A stretch of DNA of 64,000 nucleotides from Sporomusa ovata DSM 2662 (GCF_000445445.1 NZ_ASXP01000001.1:1100501-1164500), one strand, 5' to 3'; positions 52,314 through 60,949 are shown, numbered from the stretch's first letter. Translations and numbers: made by a program. Notes: a model not told the origin generated them from the sequence alone.

Positions 52314-54383
52314 TCAGAACTTTTGCTGCCAGGATACAGTGTAGGTTCTTCCCGGCATGGTGTATCCGGCTTCCTGGTATTCTTTGTCAAAAAGATTGCA
52401 TAAGGCCAGGCTGATGGCTGATTGTCCGCGCTCTACCCGGAAAGATAAATCGGTCGTGGAATAACCTGCCAGGCGGAGCGGTCCCGCATACTGCTGTCCG
52501 GTGTAACGGGTATCAAGGGCAACAAAAAATCCGTCTTTTTGATAATGCAGACCACAGGTAATGGTGTTCTCAGGCAGGTTCTTCAGTTTGGGGGAGGCAT
52601 CCAGTCGGTCACCACTCTTGGTGCCTTTTTGACGGGAGAAGGTAGCAGCTATACTGAAGTTAGGGTCAAAAATATAATCGGCAGAGAATTCCAACCCCTT
52701 AATTTTGGCATTGTCAATATTATATGTCGGATAGTAGCCTTTGGTGGTATACCGGGAGATCAAAATATTGATGTAGTTATCAATGTCATTATAGAAGCTG
52801 GTGAAGCGCCAGGAAAAACGGTCGTTTGCCTGTTTGCGCCAGCCAAGTTCAAACGATTTTCCCTGTTCCGGTCCGAGGTATCCAAAAGCCTGCTGCCACT
52901 CTGACTGGGAGGTGAAACCCAGGGATTTCGACAGTAATATGGGACTGCTGCCAGTACTCCAATTAGAATAATTATAGCTCCACCGGAAATAATCGGCCGG
53001 CGTGGGGGGGCGAAAAACGGCGCTGGCACTGGCATAGACAGTATCCCGACTGCTGAGGGCGTGGGTAATGCTAAATTTGGGGCTGAAATAATTTGCAGTA
53101 TTGCTATAGGGTTTTGCTGCCGCTGTCGTATCAAATACATCCATGGTAAATTTATAGAAGTCGTATCGTGCGCCTAGTCCAATGGTCCAGTCCGGCATTA
53201 TGTTCCAGTTGTCTTGAACAAAGAGGCCGCTGAATTTGTGATCCAACACCGATTGGGAAGAGGTTAGGTCATACTTCATTGTTTGGTACTGTAACCCATA
53301 CGCCAGATGATGGTTGCCAGTCGTCACCGACTGCTGCCAGTCAAAGCCGCGGTTACTCAAATCCGATTTCCAGTTTAGTTTCAAGGCAGGATCTGCAGCT
53401 GTGCGCACCCATTCGGTCCGGAATTGCGTATTTTCGTACAGATTTATTTTGCTGGCAGCGGTTTTGTAGTTGAGGGCATAATTGTTTGTCCGCCAGAAGC
53501 GGTAGCTGCCGTCAATCCAGGCAAGACCTGTCGTCTCAAATAATTTCGGCGGATCGTTGACAACCGGATAAGCGGGATTATACCCGTTGGGTGATTTTGC
53601 GTTGTTGCCGGTGATAATTCCTTCTTTGCGAATGTCATGTGTCAAAGTAAAAGACAGGGTATCCTGCGTATTGATTTTGTAATTCAGGTCAAGGTTGGCA
53701 TTTTTATCGTCACTCCAGTTGTTGCGGTAAAAACCGTCAGACGTATTTTTGCTGCTGCCGATGACCCAGGACACTTTGCCGTCAGGCGTAGTGCCCTGAT
53801 GGGTAAGGGTCATTTTCCGGGTATTAAAGCTGCCGTAACTAACTTTGCTTTCGGTCCGGGTTTCCCCGGGTGTCTGGATAGTTACCAGATTTATAACACC
53901 GCCCCAGGTACCGGCGTAAACTGCCGAACTGGCGCCGCGAATAATCTCTATTTTTTGGATAGTGGCAACCGGAATGGAATCCCAGGAGAAACCGCGGCCC
54001 AGCATTAACCCGCCTTGATTTTGCAGAACATTACCATTAACCGATACCAGAAACCGTTCACCGCCTACACCGCGCAGTGTGACCTGGGTACCGGAATTCG
54101 GGTTGAACAGTACGGTAAAACCGGCAAGGTCACGCAAAAGGTCGGTAACATTGTTAATTTGTCCGGCATCAATTTTTTTCTTGACTTCCACGGTCGTTTT
54201 TTGGATGGTTTCAAGGTCTTCAGCTGTTTTTGTACCCATTACATAAATGGTTTCGAGCGCATATTCCGGAACTGACTTTACTTCAGCCGCCATGGCCTGT
54301 GTTATCGGGAAGGTCAGTGCACAGCAGGCAGTCAGTCTTAAGAGCAACTTGTGCCAGGTATGCTTTTTGGCATGAGAAGGCAT
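52314..54383 (-). CDS. TonB-dependent outer-membrane receptor
   Basis: 689 residues from ATG at 54383 (the frame extends 46 codons upstream without a good site). Signal peptide about 1-33 ending ITQAMAAE, plug domain about 45-165 (NNVTDLLRDLAGFTVLF, VTLRGVGGERFLVSVNG), a 22-strand barrel thereafter, and a terminal Phe in YTVSWQQKF. Requires an outer membrane and TonB. Substrate not recognisable, maybe a siderophore, corrinoid or peptide. Convergent with the PilZ gene and divergent from the tandem binding protein. Confidence 0.93.
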   Translation of the reverse strand: MPSHAKKHTWHKLLLRLTACCALTFPITQAMAAEVKSVPEYALETIYVMGTKTAEDLETIQKTTVEVKKKIDAGQINNVTDLLRDLAGFTVLFNPNSGTQVTLRGVGGERFLVSVNGNVLQNQGGLMLGRGFSWDSIPVATIQKIEIIRGASSAVYAGTWGGVINLVTIQTPGETRTESKVSYGSFNTRKMTLTHQGTTPDGKVSWVIGSSKNTSDGFYRNNWSDDKNANLDLNYKINTQDTLSFTLTHDIRKEGIITGNNAKSPNGYNPAYPVVNDPPKLFETTGLAWIDGSYRFWRTNNYALNYKTAASKINLYENTQFRTEWVRTAADPALKLNWKSDLSNRGFDWQQSVTTGNHHLAYGLQYQTMKYDLTSSQSVLDHKFSGLFVQDNWNIMPDWTIGLGARYDFYKFTMDVFDTTAAAKPYSNTANYFSPKFSITHALSSRDTVYASASAVFRPPTPADYFRWSYNYSNWSTGSSPILLSKSLGFTSQSEWQQAFGYLGPEQGKSFELGWRKQANDRFSWRFTSFYNDIDNYINILISRYTTKGYYPTYNIDNAKIKGLEFSADYIFDPNFSIAATFSRQKGTKSGDRLDASPKLKNLPENTITCGLHYQKDGFFVALDTRYTGQQYAGPLRLAGYSTTDLSFRVERGQSAISLALCNLFDKEYQEAGYTMPGRTYTVSWQQKF

Positions 54384-54568
54384 AGATTCACCACTTTCTG
54401 CAACAACTTTTTCGATATTGTTCGAAGATTGTAACAGTATTCGTGGTTTGCGGAGCATTTCCCTCCAAAAACAAAGAATTAATACATGATAATCCATAAT
54501 TGTGAAAGGATAATCTTGCAATATGAAGAATTTATAGGTAAATTATAAATAGTTAAGGAGGCTGTGGA

Positions 54569-56947
54569 ATGACTAGGATAAAATTGAGTTGGCTGCTGAC
54601 AATATTTCTGTGTTTTTCGGTGGCTATGACAGCGTTTGGCCTGCCGGTATGCAGCGCCAAAGAAAAACAGACTATCAGAATCGGCGCTTTGCTGCCACTA
54701 AGTGGTGAGTGGAGCGAGCACGGCACCAGTGCCCAGAAAGCGCTCACAACCGGGCTGGATCAAGTCAATCATTATCTGGCAGATTCCGGTTTGAAGTTCG
54801 AATTAGATATCCGCAATACAGCGGGAAATCCGCAGGAAGCATTACGTCAGATGGATTCACTTGCCGGTCAGGGGATACAACTGGTCATTGGTCCGATGAG
54901 CAGTGAGGAGGCAAATGCAGTCAATGATTTTGCCTCCGGACATTCCATGCTGCTATTAAGTCCGTCGGCGACGGTGACAGAGTTGGCAAAAAAAGATAAT
55001 TTCTTCCGGGTAATTCCCAATGACTCAAAGCAGGCAGAAGGTCTCATGAAAACTATGACAACAGAAAAATTCCCCCGGTTTATTGTCGTTTATCGGGATG
55101 ATGCATTTGGCCGGGGTTTTTGTGAGCAATTGCAGAAAGCGGCGGTAAATTGCGGCAATATCATGGCCGGGAGTATTGCTCTCCCGGCAGCGTCAGGCGA
55201 CTTTGCGGCAACTGTGGAAAAACTGACCACTCTGGCCGCCGGGGAAGACCGTGGTCAAACCGCAGTTATGTTGATTGGATCTGCGCAGGATGCAGCCGAA
55301 ATGATTCGCCACATAGAACCCAATAATCCGCTGGCGTCCATGAAATGGTTTGCGTGTGCGGATATTGCCACAAGTAAGGAGTTACTGGCCGACAAAAAAG
55401 TGGCCGCATTTGCCGCCGGGGTACAAATGGAAGGCATAGCTACCGGCTACCAGGGGATTGCCCTGGATGTAATGCCATATATCAATTACACTCTGAACGG
55501 GGCGGCTGAGGTATCTCCATATGCCCTTCCCGCTTGGGACAGTCTTTGGCTGCTTGCCGAGACTTGTCGCAGAAGTCCGCAGGCGGACATAGAGAGTCTG
55601 AAGAAAGAATTGACGGCTACCGCCGGACAATACCGTAATTCTTTTGGCTTGATTAATGTTATGGATGAAAATGGGGATACTAGCAGTGCCCGCTTTTTGC
55701 GCTATCAGCTTTACGCAGAAGGCGAAGGGAGCTATGTGTGGCGTTGCCGGGGACATTATGTAAATCCGGTAATCAGTCCGCCGATTATACAAACACTGGA
55801 ACCTAAAATAAAGAAAGAAAGCGGCGAAATCCGGATTGGGGCATTGCTGTCTCTGCGGGGCTCTACAGGTGAAATTGGCCGCCAAGTCCAGGCTGTCCTG
55901 CAGGAAGCGGCTGCTTGCTTTAACCAGTATGCAGCGGCAAGCGGCTCTGGATTAACAGTTAAACTGCAGATTGAGGATACTGCAGGCGACCAGCAAACCG
56001 CAGCGGTGGCATCCAAAAAACTGCTAGCTGAAGGGGTAAAAAATATTATTGGTCCCATAAGCAGCGCCGAACTTGCCGCGGTGGCACCCTTGATGAATGC
56101 AACTGAAGCCACCTGCATCTCGCCCACGGCAACGGCCACGTCATTATGTCAAAACGATCATATTTACCGGCTGGTTATGAATGACAAGTACCAGGGCAAG
56201 GCCCTGGCGGCTTTAATGAAACAGGATGCAGTTACTCAGGTGATTGTATTGTATCGTGACGACGTCTATGGAAGCAATTTGTCGGAGGCTTTCCGTACGG
56301 CATATGATGGCAAGGTCATTCCAATAAGCTACAAGAAAGATGCCCGGAATTTTGACGGGATTCTGAAACAGGCTGAGCAATTGGTTGAGAAAACAGGCAC
56401 GGACCACACGGCGGTGTTGCTGGTTGCTTATGATGAAGCCGCGAAGCTGCTGCGATTTCCAACGGGAAGCCATTTAAACCGGGTACGCTGGTACGGCACA
56501 GACAGCACCGCGCTAAACAGTGCGCTGGCTAATGACCGGCAAGCAGCCGAGACAGCTGCGAGGGTGCAATTTACTGCGCTCACTTATAGCGCTTATGGCA
56601 ATTATTTTGACCCTTTGTATCAGGTGATGAATTACCGGGTTTCAAATGCCATAGCGCATCCACTGCACGAAAGTTCGCTTAGCGCGTTTGATGCCTTGTG
56701 GATGATTGGCTGCGCCTATCTTGATAAGGGAATTTTGGCCGATAGGGACACGGTTAATCGATTTATCCAAAACTCGGTTTTCCGGGGGGTTAGCGGACTG
56801 GTTGCCATGGATGAAAATGGCGACAGGAAGATTGGTTATTACCGGATTTATCGCCTGGATGCGGATAAAGGAAAGTATCGCTGGCTGAATACCGGGCTGT
56901 ACAGCCTTGACTATGCGAAAAAAGGGGTAGTGGAGATGGTCAGATAG
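54569..56947 (+). CDS. Tandem (two-domain) periplasmic binding protein, LIV-BP type
   Basis: 792 residues, start after AAGGAGGC. Signal peptide about 1-30. Two complete type-1 periplasmic-binding folds in one chain: about 35-400 and 420-785. Matching motifs: IRIGALLPLSGEWSEHG and IRIGALLSLRGSTGEIG; VIGPMSSEEANAV and IIGPISSAELAAV; IVVYRDDAFG and IVLYRDDVYG; MDENGDT and MDENGDR. Each resembles a branched-chain amino-acid-type receptor. No permease or ATPase is nearby. Divergent from the TonB receptor with a 185-base gap, so they may share regulation. Confidence 0.9.
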   Translation: MTRIKLSWLLTIFLCFSVAMTAFGLPVCSAKEKQTIRIGALLPLSGEWSEHGTSAQKALTTGLDQVNHYLADSGLKFELDIRNTAGNPQEALRQMDSLAGQGIQLVIGPMSSEEANAVNDFASGHSMLLLSPSATVTELAKKDNFFRVIPNDSKQAEGLMKTMTTEKFPRFIVVYRDDAFGRGFCEQLQKAAVNCGNIMAGSIALPAASGDFAATVEKLTTLAAGEDRGQTAVMLIGSAQDAAEMIRHIEPNNPLASMKWFACADIATSKELLADKKVAAFAAGVQMEGIATGYQGIALDVMPYINYTLNGAAEVSPYALPAWDSLWLLAETCRRSPQADIESLKKELTATAGQYRNSFGLINVMDENGDTSSARFLRYQLYAEGEGSYVWRCRGHYVNPVISPPIIQTLEPKIKKESGEIRIGALLSLRGSTGEIGRQVQAVLQEAAACFNQYAAASGSGLTVKLQIEDTAGDQQTAAVASKKLLAEGVKNIIGPISSAELAAVAPLMNATEATCISPTATATSLCQNDHIYRLVMNDKYQGKALAALMKQDAVTQVIVLYRDDVYGSNLSEAFRTAYDGKVIPISYKKDARNFDGILKQAEQLVEKTGTDHTAVLLVAYDEAAKLLRFPTGSHLNRVRWYGTDSTALNSALANDRQAAETAARVQFTALTYSAYGNYFDPLYQVMNYRVSNAIAHPLHESSLSAFDALWMIGCAYLDKGILADRDTVNRFIQNSVFRGVSGLVAMDENGDRKIGYYRIYRLDADKGKYRWLNTGLYSLDYAKKGVVEMVR

Positions 56948-56978
56948 GGTGCTGGTAGTCGGCAGTAATATAGGATAA

Positions 56979-57013
56979 ACGATAAAACCCGCGAATATCG
57001 CGGGTTTTATCGT
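56979..57013 (+). terminator. Terminator after the tandem binding protein
   Basis: 15-bp perfect stem (arms 56979-56993 and 56999-57013, core ACCCGCG/CGCGGGT), loop AATAT. The T run is inside the downstream arm (TTTTATCG), so efficiency is uncertain. Confidence 0.75.
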
Positions 57014-57075
57014 TCGATAGGAAAAAACATTGTATGTGAAGAGACGGCCATAATAAGCCGTCCCTGGAGATTGAT

Positions 57076-57234
57076 CTATTTAAAAGCTTTACCGTTTATA
57101 GCCGTAGCCACCACCGCTTTGTTTTCATTGCGGCATTCTTCTACGTTTGATAACTCATAGCCGAACTCAAGGTTCTGTGGGTTCCTCTCATTATGGCATT
57201 GTGCGTTATTTTTGCGACGGCTTTCGTTTCTCAT
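57076..57234 (-). CDS. Small Asn/Glu-rich hypothetical protein
   Basis: 52 residues with GGAGGTGATT eight bases before ATG, a near-perfect ribosome binding site. Sequence begins MRNESRRKNNAQCHNERNP and has two cysteines (residues 13 and 34). No membrane segment or signal peptide; hydrophilic. Not recognised. May belong to a class of small spore-associated proteins, which is only a guess. Confidence 0.6.
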   Translation of the reverse strand: MRNESRRKNNAQCHNERNPQNLEFGYELSNVEECRNENKAVVATAINGKAFK

Positions 57235-57345
57235 AGAATCACCTCCAGCAATATTTTGCCCATATGAAGAAACAAGATGACTGGTAATTAATTACGGGAT
57301 ATTTGTGGTGTATATTTAAATACTATCTTAGGAGGTGTTTTTAAA

Positions 57346-57513
57346 ATGGGTAATATTTACGACGATAATTCGAAGTCAGCTCACGGTCCAAGTGGTCTTG
57401 AGCAACGGCATCAGGGACCCTACGGAGGGAAGGAAACCGATCATCTTAGCAATAAAGACGCTGGGAAAGTTTTTCCGCAAATGAAAGACATAAAAGCACG
57501 GCCCAAACAGTAG
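57346..57513 (+). CDS. Small Gly/His-rich hypothetical protein
   Basis: 55 residues after TTAGGAGGTG. Hydrophilic: MGNIYDDNSKSAHGPSGLEQ, then GPYGGKETDHLSNKDAGKVF and a basic C-terminus (KDIKARPKQ). A terminator follows, so this is a real transcription unit. No family recognised. Confidence 0.62.
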   Translation: MGNIYDDNSKSAHGPSGLEQRHQGPYGGKETDHLSNKDAGKVFPQMKDIKARPKQ

Positions 57514-57520
57514 GTAAAAG

Positions 57521-57563
57521 GCAAGAGATCTTCCAGATTGAAGGGAGGTCTCTTGCTTTTTTT
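57521..57563 (+). terminator. Terminator after the 57346 gene
   Basis: GCAAGAGA / TCTCTTGC core extended by CTTCC / GGGAG-type pairs, 9-base loop, then seven T. Confidence 0.9.
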
Positions 57564-57938
57564 CCTGTTCTAAGAAATTATGGTTCTTTCTGCAATAATG
57601 GTAAATGGTTCATTGTGTATAAATAAACTCTAACAGGCGTTTAAGATTAGTCTGGAAGATCCGTACATTGGTAACGGAAACGGAGAAAAGTAACATTGAG
57701 GTAGGAAAGTCTGTTAGGATGAGATTTTAGTTCGTTTTTTAGATGAAGAAAAGGGACAAAAGCACCCGCATGCATCCTGCAGCAACATAATAGTTCTAAG
57801 TTTCTGCCTGAATATATATATAGCGGAGTAAGTGGCATAATTTTCTTGGATAGTAGAAATTTAATTAAGGGGGAATATAATCGCCTATCCCCTACTCAGT
57901 GGGGTAACGGCGGATTTTGCTTTATCTTAATACGCGAG
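57564..57938. other. Intergenic region, no gene found
   Basis: About 375 bases without supported genes. Near its right end a nested hairpin (CGCC/GGCG around CCCC/GGGG, 57882-57912) lies directly downstream of the minus-strand gene at 57939 and may be its terminator, though the T run is poor. The reading frame on the minus strand at 57647-57838 has no ribosome binding site. Confidence 0.55.
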
Positions 57939-58376
57939 TCAAGACTCCCGCTGAAACAAAGGTTCTATTGTTTCAGGAAGTGAAATCGTAATCCTTTCAT
58001 TTTGCCCCTTATTAGTAAATTGCATACCCCATTTACCGAGAGTCTCATTTTTTGCGTTTTTTACGCAAATACTAAGGTTTACTAATTCTCCCTTTGCAGA
58101 TACAATAGCTGTTTGACCTTTAGTCTTTCCTGCAGAAATTATGGTCGCATCCTTTGGGTTATTACCATTATTTCCAAAGCTCCATTCAACCTTAACAGTT
58201 GAAGGCTTGCTAGGGATAGCTTCTTTGATAAAAGTGCAATCCCAAAATTTAGAGTCGCTAATTTCAACATTCACTTGTATTGTAGCCTGAGATGCAGCTT
58301 GAGCCAAAGGCAACGCGGTTATTGAGAAGAAGATGCATACTAGTGAGGCTAAACAGAATTTAATTATGTGGTTCAT
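57939..58376 (-). CDS. Exported hypothetical protein
   Basis: 145 residues from ATG at 58376 (GGAGGG upstream). Signal peptide about 1-27 (ITALPLAQAA). Mature part is beta-rich with KVEWSFGNNGNNPKDATI and two cysteines (FWDCTF, LSICVKN), perhaps a disulfide-bonded secreted or periplasmic protein. No family recognised. Confidence 0.7.
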   Translation of the reverse strand: MNHIIKFCLASLVCIFFSITALPLAQAASQATIQVNVEISDSKFWDCTFIKEAIPSKPSTVKVEWSFGNNGNNPKDATIISAGKTKGQTAIVSAKGELVNLSICVKNAKNETLGKWGMQFTNKGQNERITISLPETIEPLFQRES

Positions 58377-58440
58377 AATGTATAACCCTCCAAACAACTT
58401 TTTTTCCATTTTAACATGATTATCCATTTAGGACAATGTG

Positions 58441-58580
58441 TTATGGATGCCTTATAAAACAAGGAGTGTCAAGTATAAAACCTGGCACAGGCGATCGTCA
58501 CCCTTCATAACTCCTGTAAACCCCCCGGCCTTTACCGGAGAAAGCGTTCCGTAGGAGAAAAGCCGTTTTTCTTATTACAA
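58441..58580. repeat. Possible REP-like extragenic element
   Basis: Palindrome-rich segment: AACCTGGCACAGGCGATCGTCAC and neighbours resemble the extragenic repeats mobilised by RAYT transposases in Firmicutes, by memory rather than search. CCGG-cctttA-CCGG and CTCCT/AGGAG pairs give a nested fold. No riboswitch consensus is recognised. Confidence 0.35.
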
Positions 58581-58646
58581 ATAGCACAGGATTAAAAAAC
58601 AAAGGGTTATGGGTTGTTTTGTAGAATTATATATAGGGTGATAAAA

Positions 58647-58856
58647 TTGAAAGTTGAAGAAATATATTCTTTAAAAGCACAATTAGTTGACTTGGGTTAC
58701 AGAGAAGAAGAAGTAAACGCATTTATACATGACATAACTGGAGATCAACCAATTGAAAAACTAAATAAACAAGATTACCAAGAGCTAATTGAATACTTAG
58801 GTAGCTATATCTCTTTTGCTAGAAAAAGTAAACAGTTAGTTGTGAATTGCAAATAA
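58647..58856 (+). CDS. Small helical protein, paralogue of the riboswitch-controlled gene
   Basis: 69 residues from TTG 58647 with AGGGTGA upstream, aligning the start with its paralogue at 60731. Shared pattern: LVDLGYREEEVNAFIHDITG here and LSKLGYPLYQIHEIVKDTIG there, then Q/E-rich EL(I/I)EYLGSYISFARKSK versus IIESLESYIQFALKCR. Two or three short helices, hydrophilic, no membrane segment. No known family; no riboswitch precedes this copy. Confidence 0.72.
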   Translation: MKVEEIYSLKAQLVDLGYREEEVNAFIHDITGDQPIEKLNKQDYQELIEYLGSYISFARKSKQLVVNCK

Positions 58857-58871
58857 TGTATATATACAATT

Positions 58872-58900
58872 GAGCCCTCAACACGGGCTCTTTTCTTTTT
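58872..58900 (+). terminator. Terminator after the 58647 gene
   Basis: GAGCCC / GGGCTC stem, 7-base loop, then TTTTCTTTTT. Confidence 0.88.
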
Positions 58901-59164
58901 CCAAAAACAGGAGGAGACACACATTGCCGGAAAAACTATACTGCAATTCAATTTGCTAGCATAATGATAATCTCGAATAACTCTGTAATCAGCGTAATTT
59001 GAATGGCATAGACGTTAAAAGATAATGTGATTATAAGGCGTTGAAAATAATCTTCCAGTAATAAAGCGAAACAATTAGAACTGGTTTGACGTACTAATTT
59101 TGTTAGTGATATAATTACCTTTAATTATCATTTTCCAAAAATATGCAGAAAAGGGGTGCTTCTT
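58901..59164. other. Intergenic region upstream of the GNAT gene
   Basis: Holds the promoter at 59086-59115. Near its left end AGGAGGAGAC is followed by a TTG and only ten sense codons (stop at about 58960), a ribosome binding site with a truncated or decayed gene. Nothing else supported. Confidence 0.6.
59086..59115 (+). promoter_or_regulatory. Promoter of the GNAT gene
   Basis: TTGACG (59086-59091), 18-bp spacer, TGA-TATAAT (59110-59115). Confidence 0.78.
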
Positions 59165-59725
59165 ATGCCAAGAATTTTCGGTTCAAATGTAATGCTACGG
59201 GAATACAAAAAAGAGGATTTGGCTTGCATGCGCGAATGGGTTAATGATCCGGAAATAGTTGATAATTTGTCCGATATATTCTTACATGCTCATTCCTTAA
59301 GTGAAACTGAAAAATTTTTACAAACAGTTCTTGACGGCGGGTCAAAAATGCAAAAGCATTTTGTAATTGCTGATAGACAGACAGAGGAATTTATTGGACA
59401 GATAGATATTATTAGAATTGATTGGAAAAACCGTATTGCCGAAATGGGTATCGTTATCGGTAAAAAAGATTTGCTAGGGAAGGGGCTTGGAACCGAGGCC
59501 ATTAAATTGTTACAAAGTTTTGTATTTGATAGGTTAAATTTGAATAAAATAGAGTTGAATTTACACGATTATAATAAACGAGCATATAAGTGTTATTTGA
59601 AGTGTGGTTTTGTAGAGGAAGGACGTTCCAGGCAAGCTTTTTATATTAACGGTCATTATACAGATACTATTTTTATGGGTATCCTAAAAGACGAGTATAA
59701 TAAATTGAGAGCTCTTCAAAGGTAA
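59165..59725 (+). CDS. GNAT-family acetyltransferase (RimJ/RimL-like)
   Basis: 186 residues, ATG 59165 after AAAGGGGTG. Acetyl-CoA motif A GKKDLLGKGLGTEAIKLLQ (R/Q-x-x-G-x-G/A form) and later CYLKCGFVEEGRSRQAFYIN are typical of RimJ/RimL N-acetyltransferases that act on protein N-termini or small amines. Single gene with its own promoter. Confidence 0.93.
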   Translation: MPRIFGSNVMLREYKKEDLACMREWVNDPEIVDNLSDIFLHAHSLSETEKFLQTVLDGGSKMQKHFVIADRQTEEFIGQIDIIRIDWKNRIAEMGIVIGKKDLLGKGLGTEAIKLLQSFVFDRLNLNKIELNLHDYNKRAYKCYLKCGFVEEGRSRQAFYINGHYTDTIFMGILKDEYNKLRALQR

Positions 59726-59818
59726 TACTCATAAATCCTTTAATAATATATAGTAAGCCAATAAAAATCCGGGGACAAGCTTATGGGTTCTTTTATTATT
59801 TTTTCCAAAACTAGAAGA

Positions 59819-59838
59819 ACGGATGTGTTAACATCCGT
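59819..59838. terminator. Weak terminator-like hairpin between convergent genes
   Basis: ACGGATGT / ACATCCGT 8-bp perfect stem, loop GTTA, with short T runs on either side. Between the GNAT gene and the minus-strand membrane gene. Confidence 0.45.
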
Positions 59839-59907
59839 CCTTTGCATTCCCATGAACACTGAAAAGGTATTTCGAATATAAAGGGTACGAAGTTGGGATA
59901 GGTGCAT

Positions 59908-60447
59908 TTACTTATTGGGCTTATCATCTGGATCTGGTTTTGTTGCTGCAGGTTGCAGGCTTATAGAAGAGCTTTTTCGTTTTGAGAGAACTAATCCTTC
60001 ATCTTGCCACATTTGGTAAAGGTAAACTAACAAGAAGTGCCCTAGCGTTGTCGAGAATGCTCCAATACCTGCCAACGCATTATTTTGATCGATATACACG
60101 AATATACCTCGAATATGAAGCCATGGCTGAACTAAAAGGACAAGTGTTAAGCTGCCAACTAACTGAACAGCAGCATATAACCAAAATCGTCCATAGGTAT
60201 ATTTAAGAATCCACATTGCTCCAACAGGTAATGCACCATAAGTAAAACTTATCATATGACCAAGAGGGTAAGTATTTTCATGTGTTTCCCAGATTCCCCA
60301 GGTGAATCCTACTTCATGAATTATCGTAGTTGTTACTATTACAAACAAGGCTGCAGGCATCCATCTTTTAATTTCCTGTCGCTTCATAAAGAAAAGTGTT
60401 AACCATGGCGGAATTAACATAGACCATACTATAACTTGATTAGTCAT
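59908..60447 (-). CDS. CBO0543-family membrane protein
   Basis: 179 residues with four or five hydrophobic helices (VIVWSMLIPPWLTLFFM, AALFVIVTTTIIHEVGF, FWLYAAVQLVGSLTLVLLV, AGIGAFSTTLGHFLLVYL). The WETHENTYPLGHMISFTYGALPV segment resembles proteins annotated CBO0543 in spore-forming Firmicutes. Function unknown. C-terminus is polar (DPDDKPNK). Confidence 0.78.
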   Translation of the reverse strand: MTNQVIVWSMLIPPWLTLFFMKRQEIKRWMPAALFVIVTTTIIHEVGFTWGIWETHENTYPLGHMISFTYGALPVGAMWILKYTYGRFWLYAAVQLVGSLTLVLLVQPWLHIRGIFVYIDQNNALAGIGAFSTTLGHFLLVYLYQMWQDEGLVLSKRKSSSISLQPAATKPDPDDKPNK

Positions 60448-60605
60448 GTGATTGATCCTTATGTTTTATGCATATTATTTGTTTCTTACATATCTTTAAT
60501 ACTTAAATAATGGTTGACATTGAATTGATTAGTATAATTTTTGCATACTAGTAATATATTATATATTGGTATATAATACAAAATATATAGTAAAAATAAA
60601 TATTT

Positions 60606-60679
60606 GGCAAACCTTCTGAAAGGAAGAGACGCAAAGCCATGGATCTAAGGATTTAATAGTCTATGACAGCCAGGTTGCA
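60606..60679 (+). promoter_or_regulatory. c-di-GMP-I (GEMM) riboswitch
   Basis: Conserved elements appear in order: GCAAACC, a GAAA-tetraloop stem (CTTCT-GAAA-GGAAG, 60613-60626), the invariant GACGCAAAGCC, a second stem loop (CATGGATCTAAGG...) and the 3' block ACAGCCAGGTTGC. The GCAAACC at 60607-60613 can pair with GGTTGC at 60673-60678 (P1). The same GGTTGC is also needed for the terminator at 60668-60697, so ligand binding should prevent termination: an ON switch. Controls the gene at 60731. Confidence 0.92.
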
Positions 60680-60703
60680 ATAAAATGCAATCTGGCTATT
60701 TTT
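60668..60703 (+). terminator. Riboswitch expression-platform terminator
   Basis: 12-bp stem (arms 60668-60679 and 60686-60697, core AGCCAGG/CTGGCT, one G-T pair), loop ATAAAA, then A and five T. Mutually exclusive with riboswitch P1. Confidence 0.9.
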
Positions 60704-60730
60704 ATTCGGGAAAAAAGAGGAGGTTTAGGA

Positions 60731-60931
60731 GTGGGTTACAAACTGATAAAAGATCTGATTAATCAACTGAGTAAATTAGGCTACCCCCTTTATCAAATCC
60801 ATGAAATAGTTAAAGATACTATAGGTACGACTACGTTGGAAAACATCTCACAGGAAGAAGAACAAGAAATAATTGAGAGTCTTGAGAGTTATATTCAGTT
60901 TGCTCTAAAATGCCGCAATGCAAAATTGTAA
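60731..60931 (+). CDS. Small helical protein under c-di-GMP riboswitch control
   Basis: 66 residues from GTG with AGAGGAGGT six bases upstream, downstream of a c-di-GMP-I riboswitch. Hydrophilic and helical: LINQLSKLGYPLYQI, VKDTIGTTTLENISQEEEQEI and SYIQFALKCRNAKL. Paralogue of the 58647 protein (about one third identical by eye). No known domain. Likely made when c-di-GMP is high, perhaps a regulator of motility, adhesion or sporulation; this is inference. Confidence 0.8.
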   Translation: MGYKLIKDLINQLSKLGYPLYQIHEIVKDTIGTTTLENISQEEEQEIIESLESYIQFALKCRNAKL

Positions 60932-60949
60932 ATTATGTATTGGACATAA

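Noticed and set aside
53637..54275. Long plus-strand ORFs antisense to the TonB receptor
   Set aside because: Shadow frames of the receptor gene, with composition mirroring it.
57647..57838. 63-codon minus-strand ORF
   Set aside because: No ribosome binding site, odd composition, in an AT-rich intergenic stretch.
58441..58613. Second c-di-GMP riboswitch upstream of the 58647 gene
   Set aside because: The invariant GACGCAAAGCC and GNRA stem are missing; only generic palindromes are seen.
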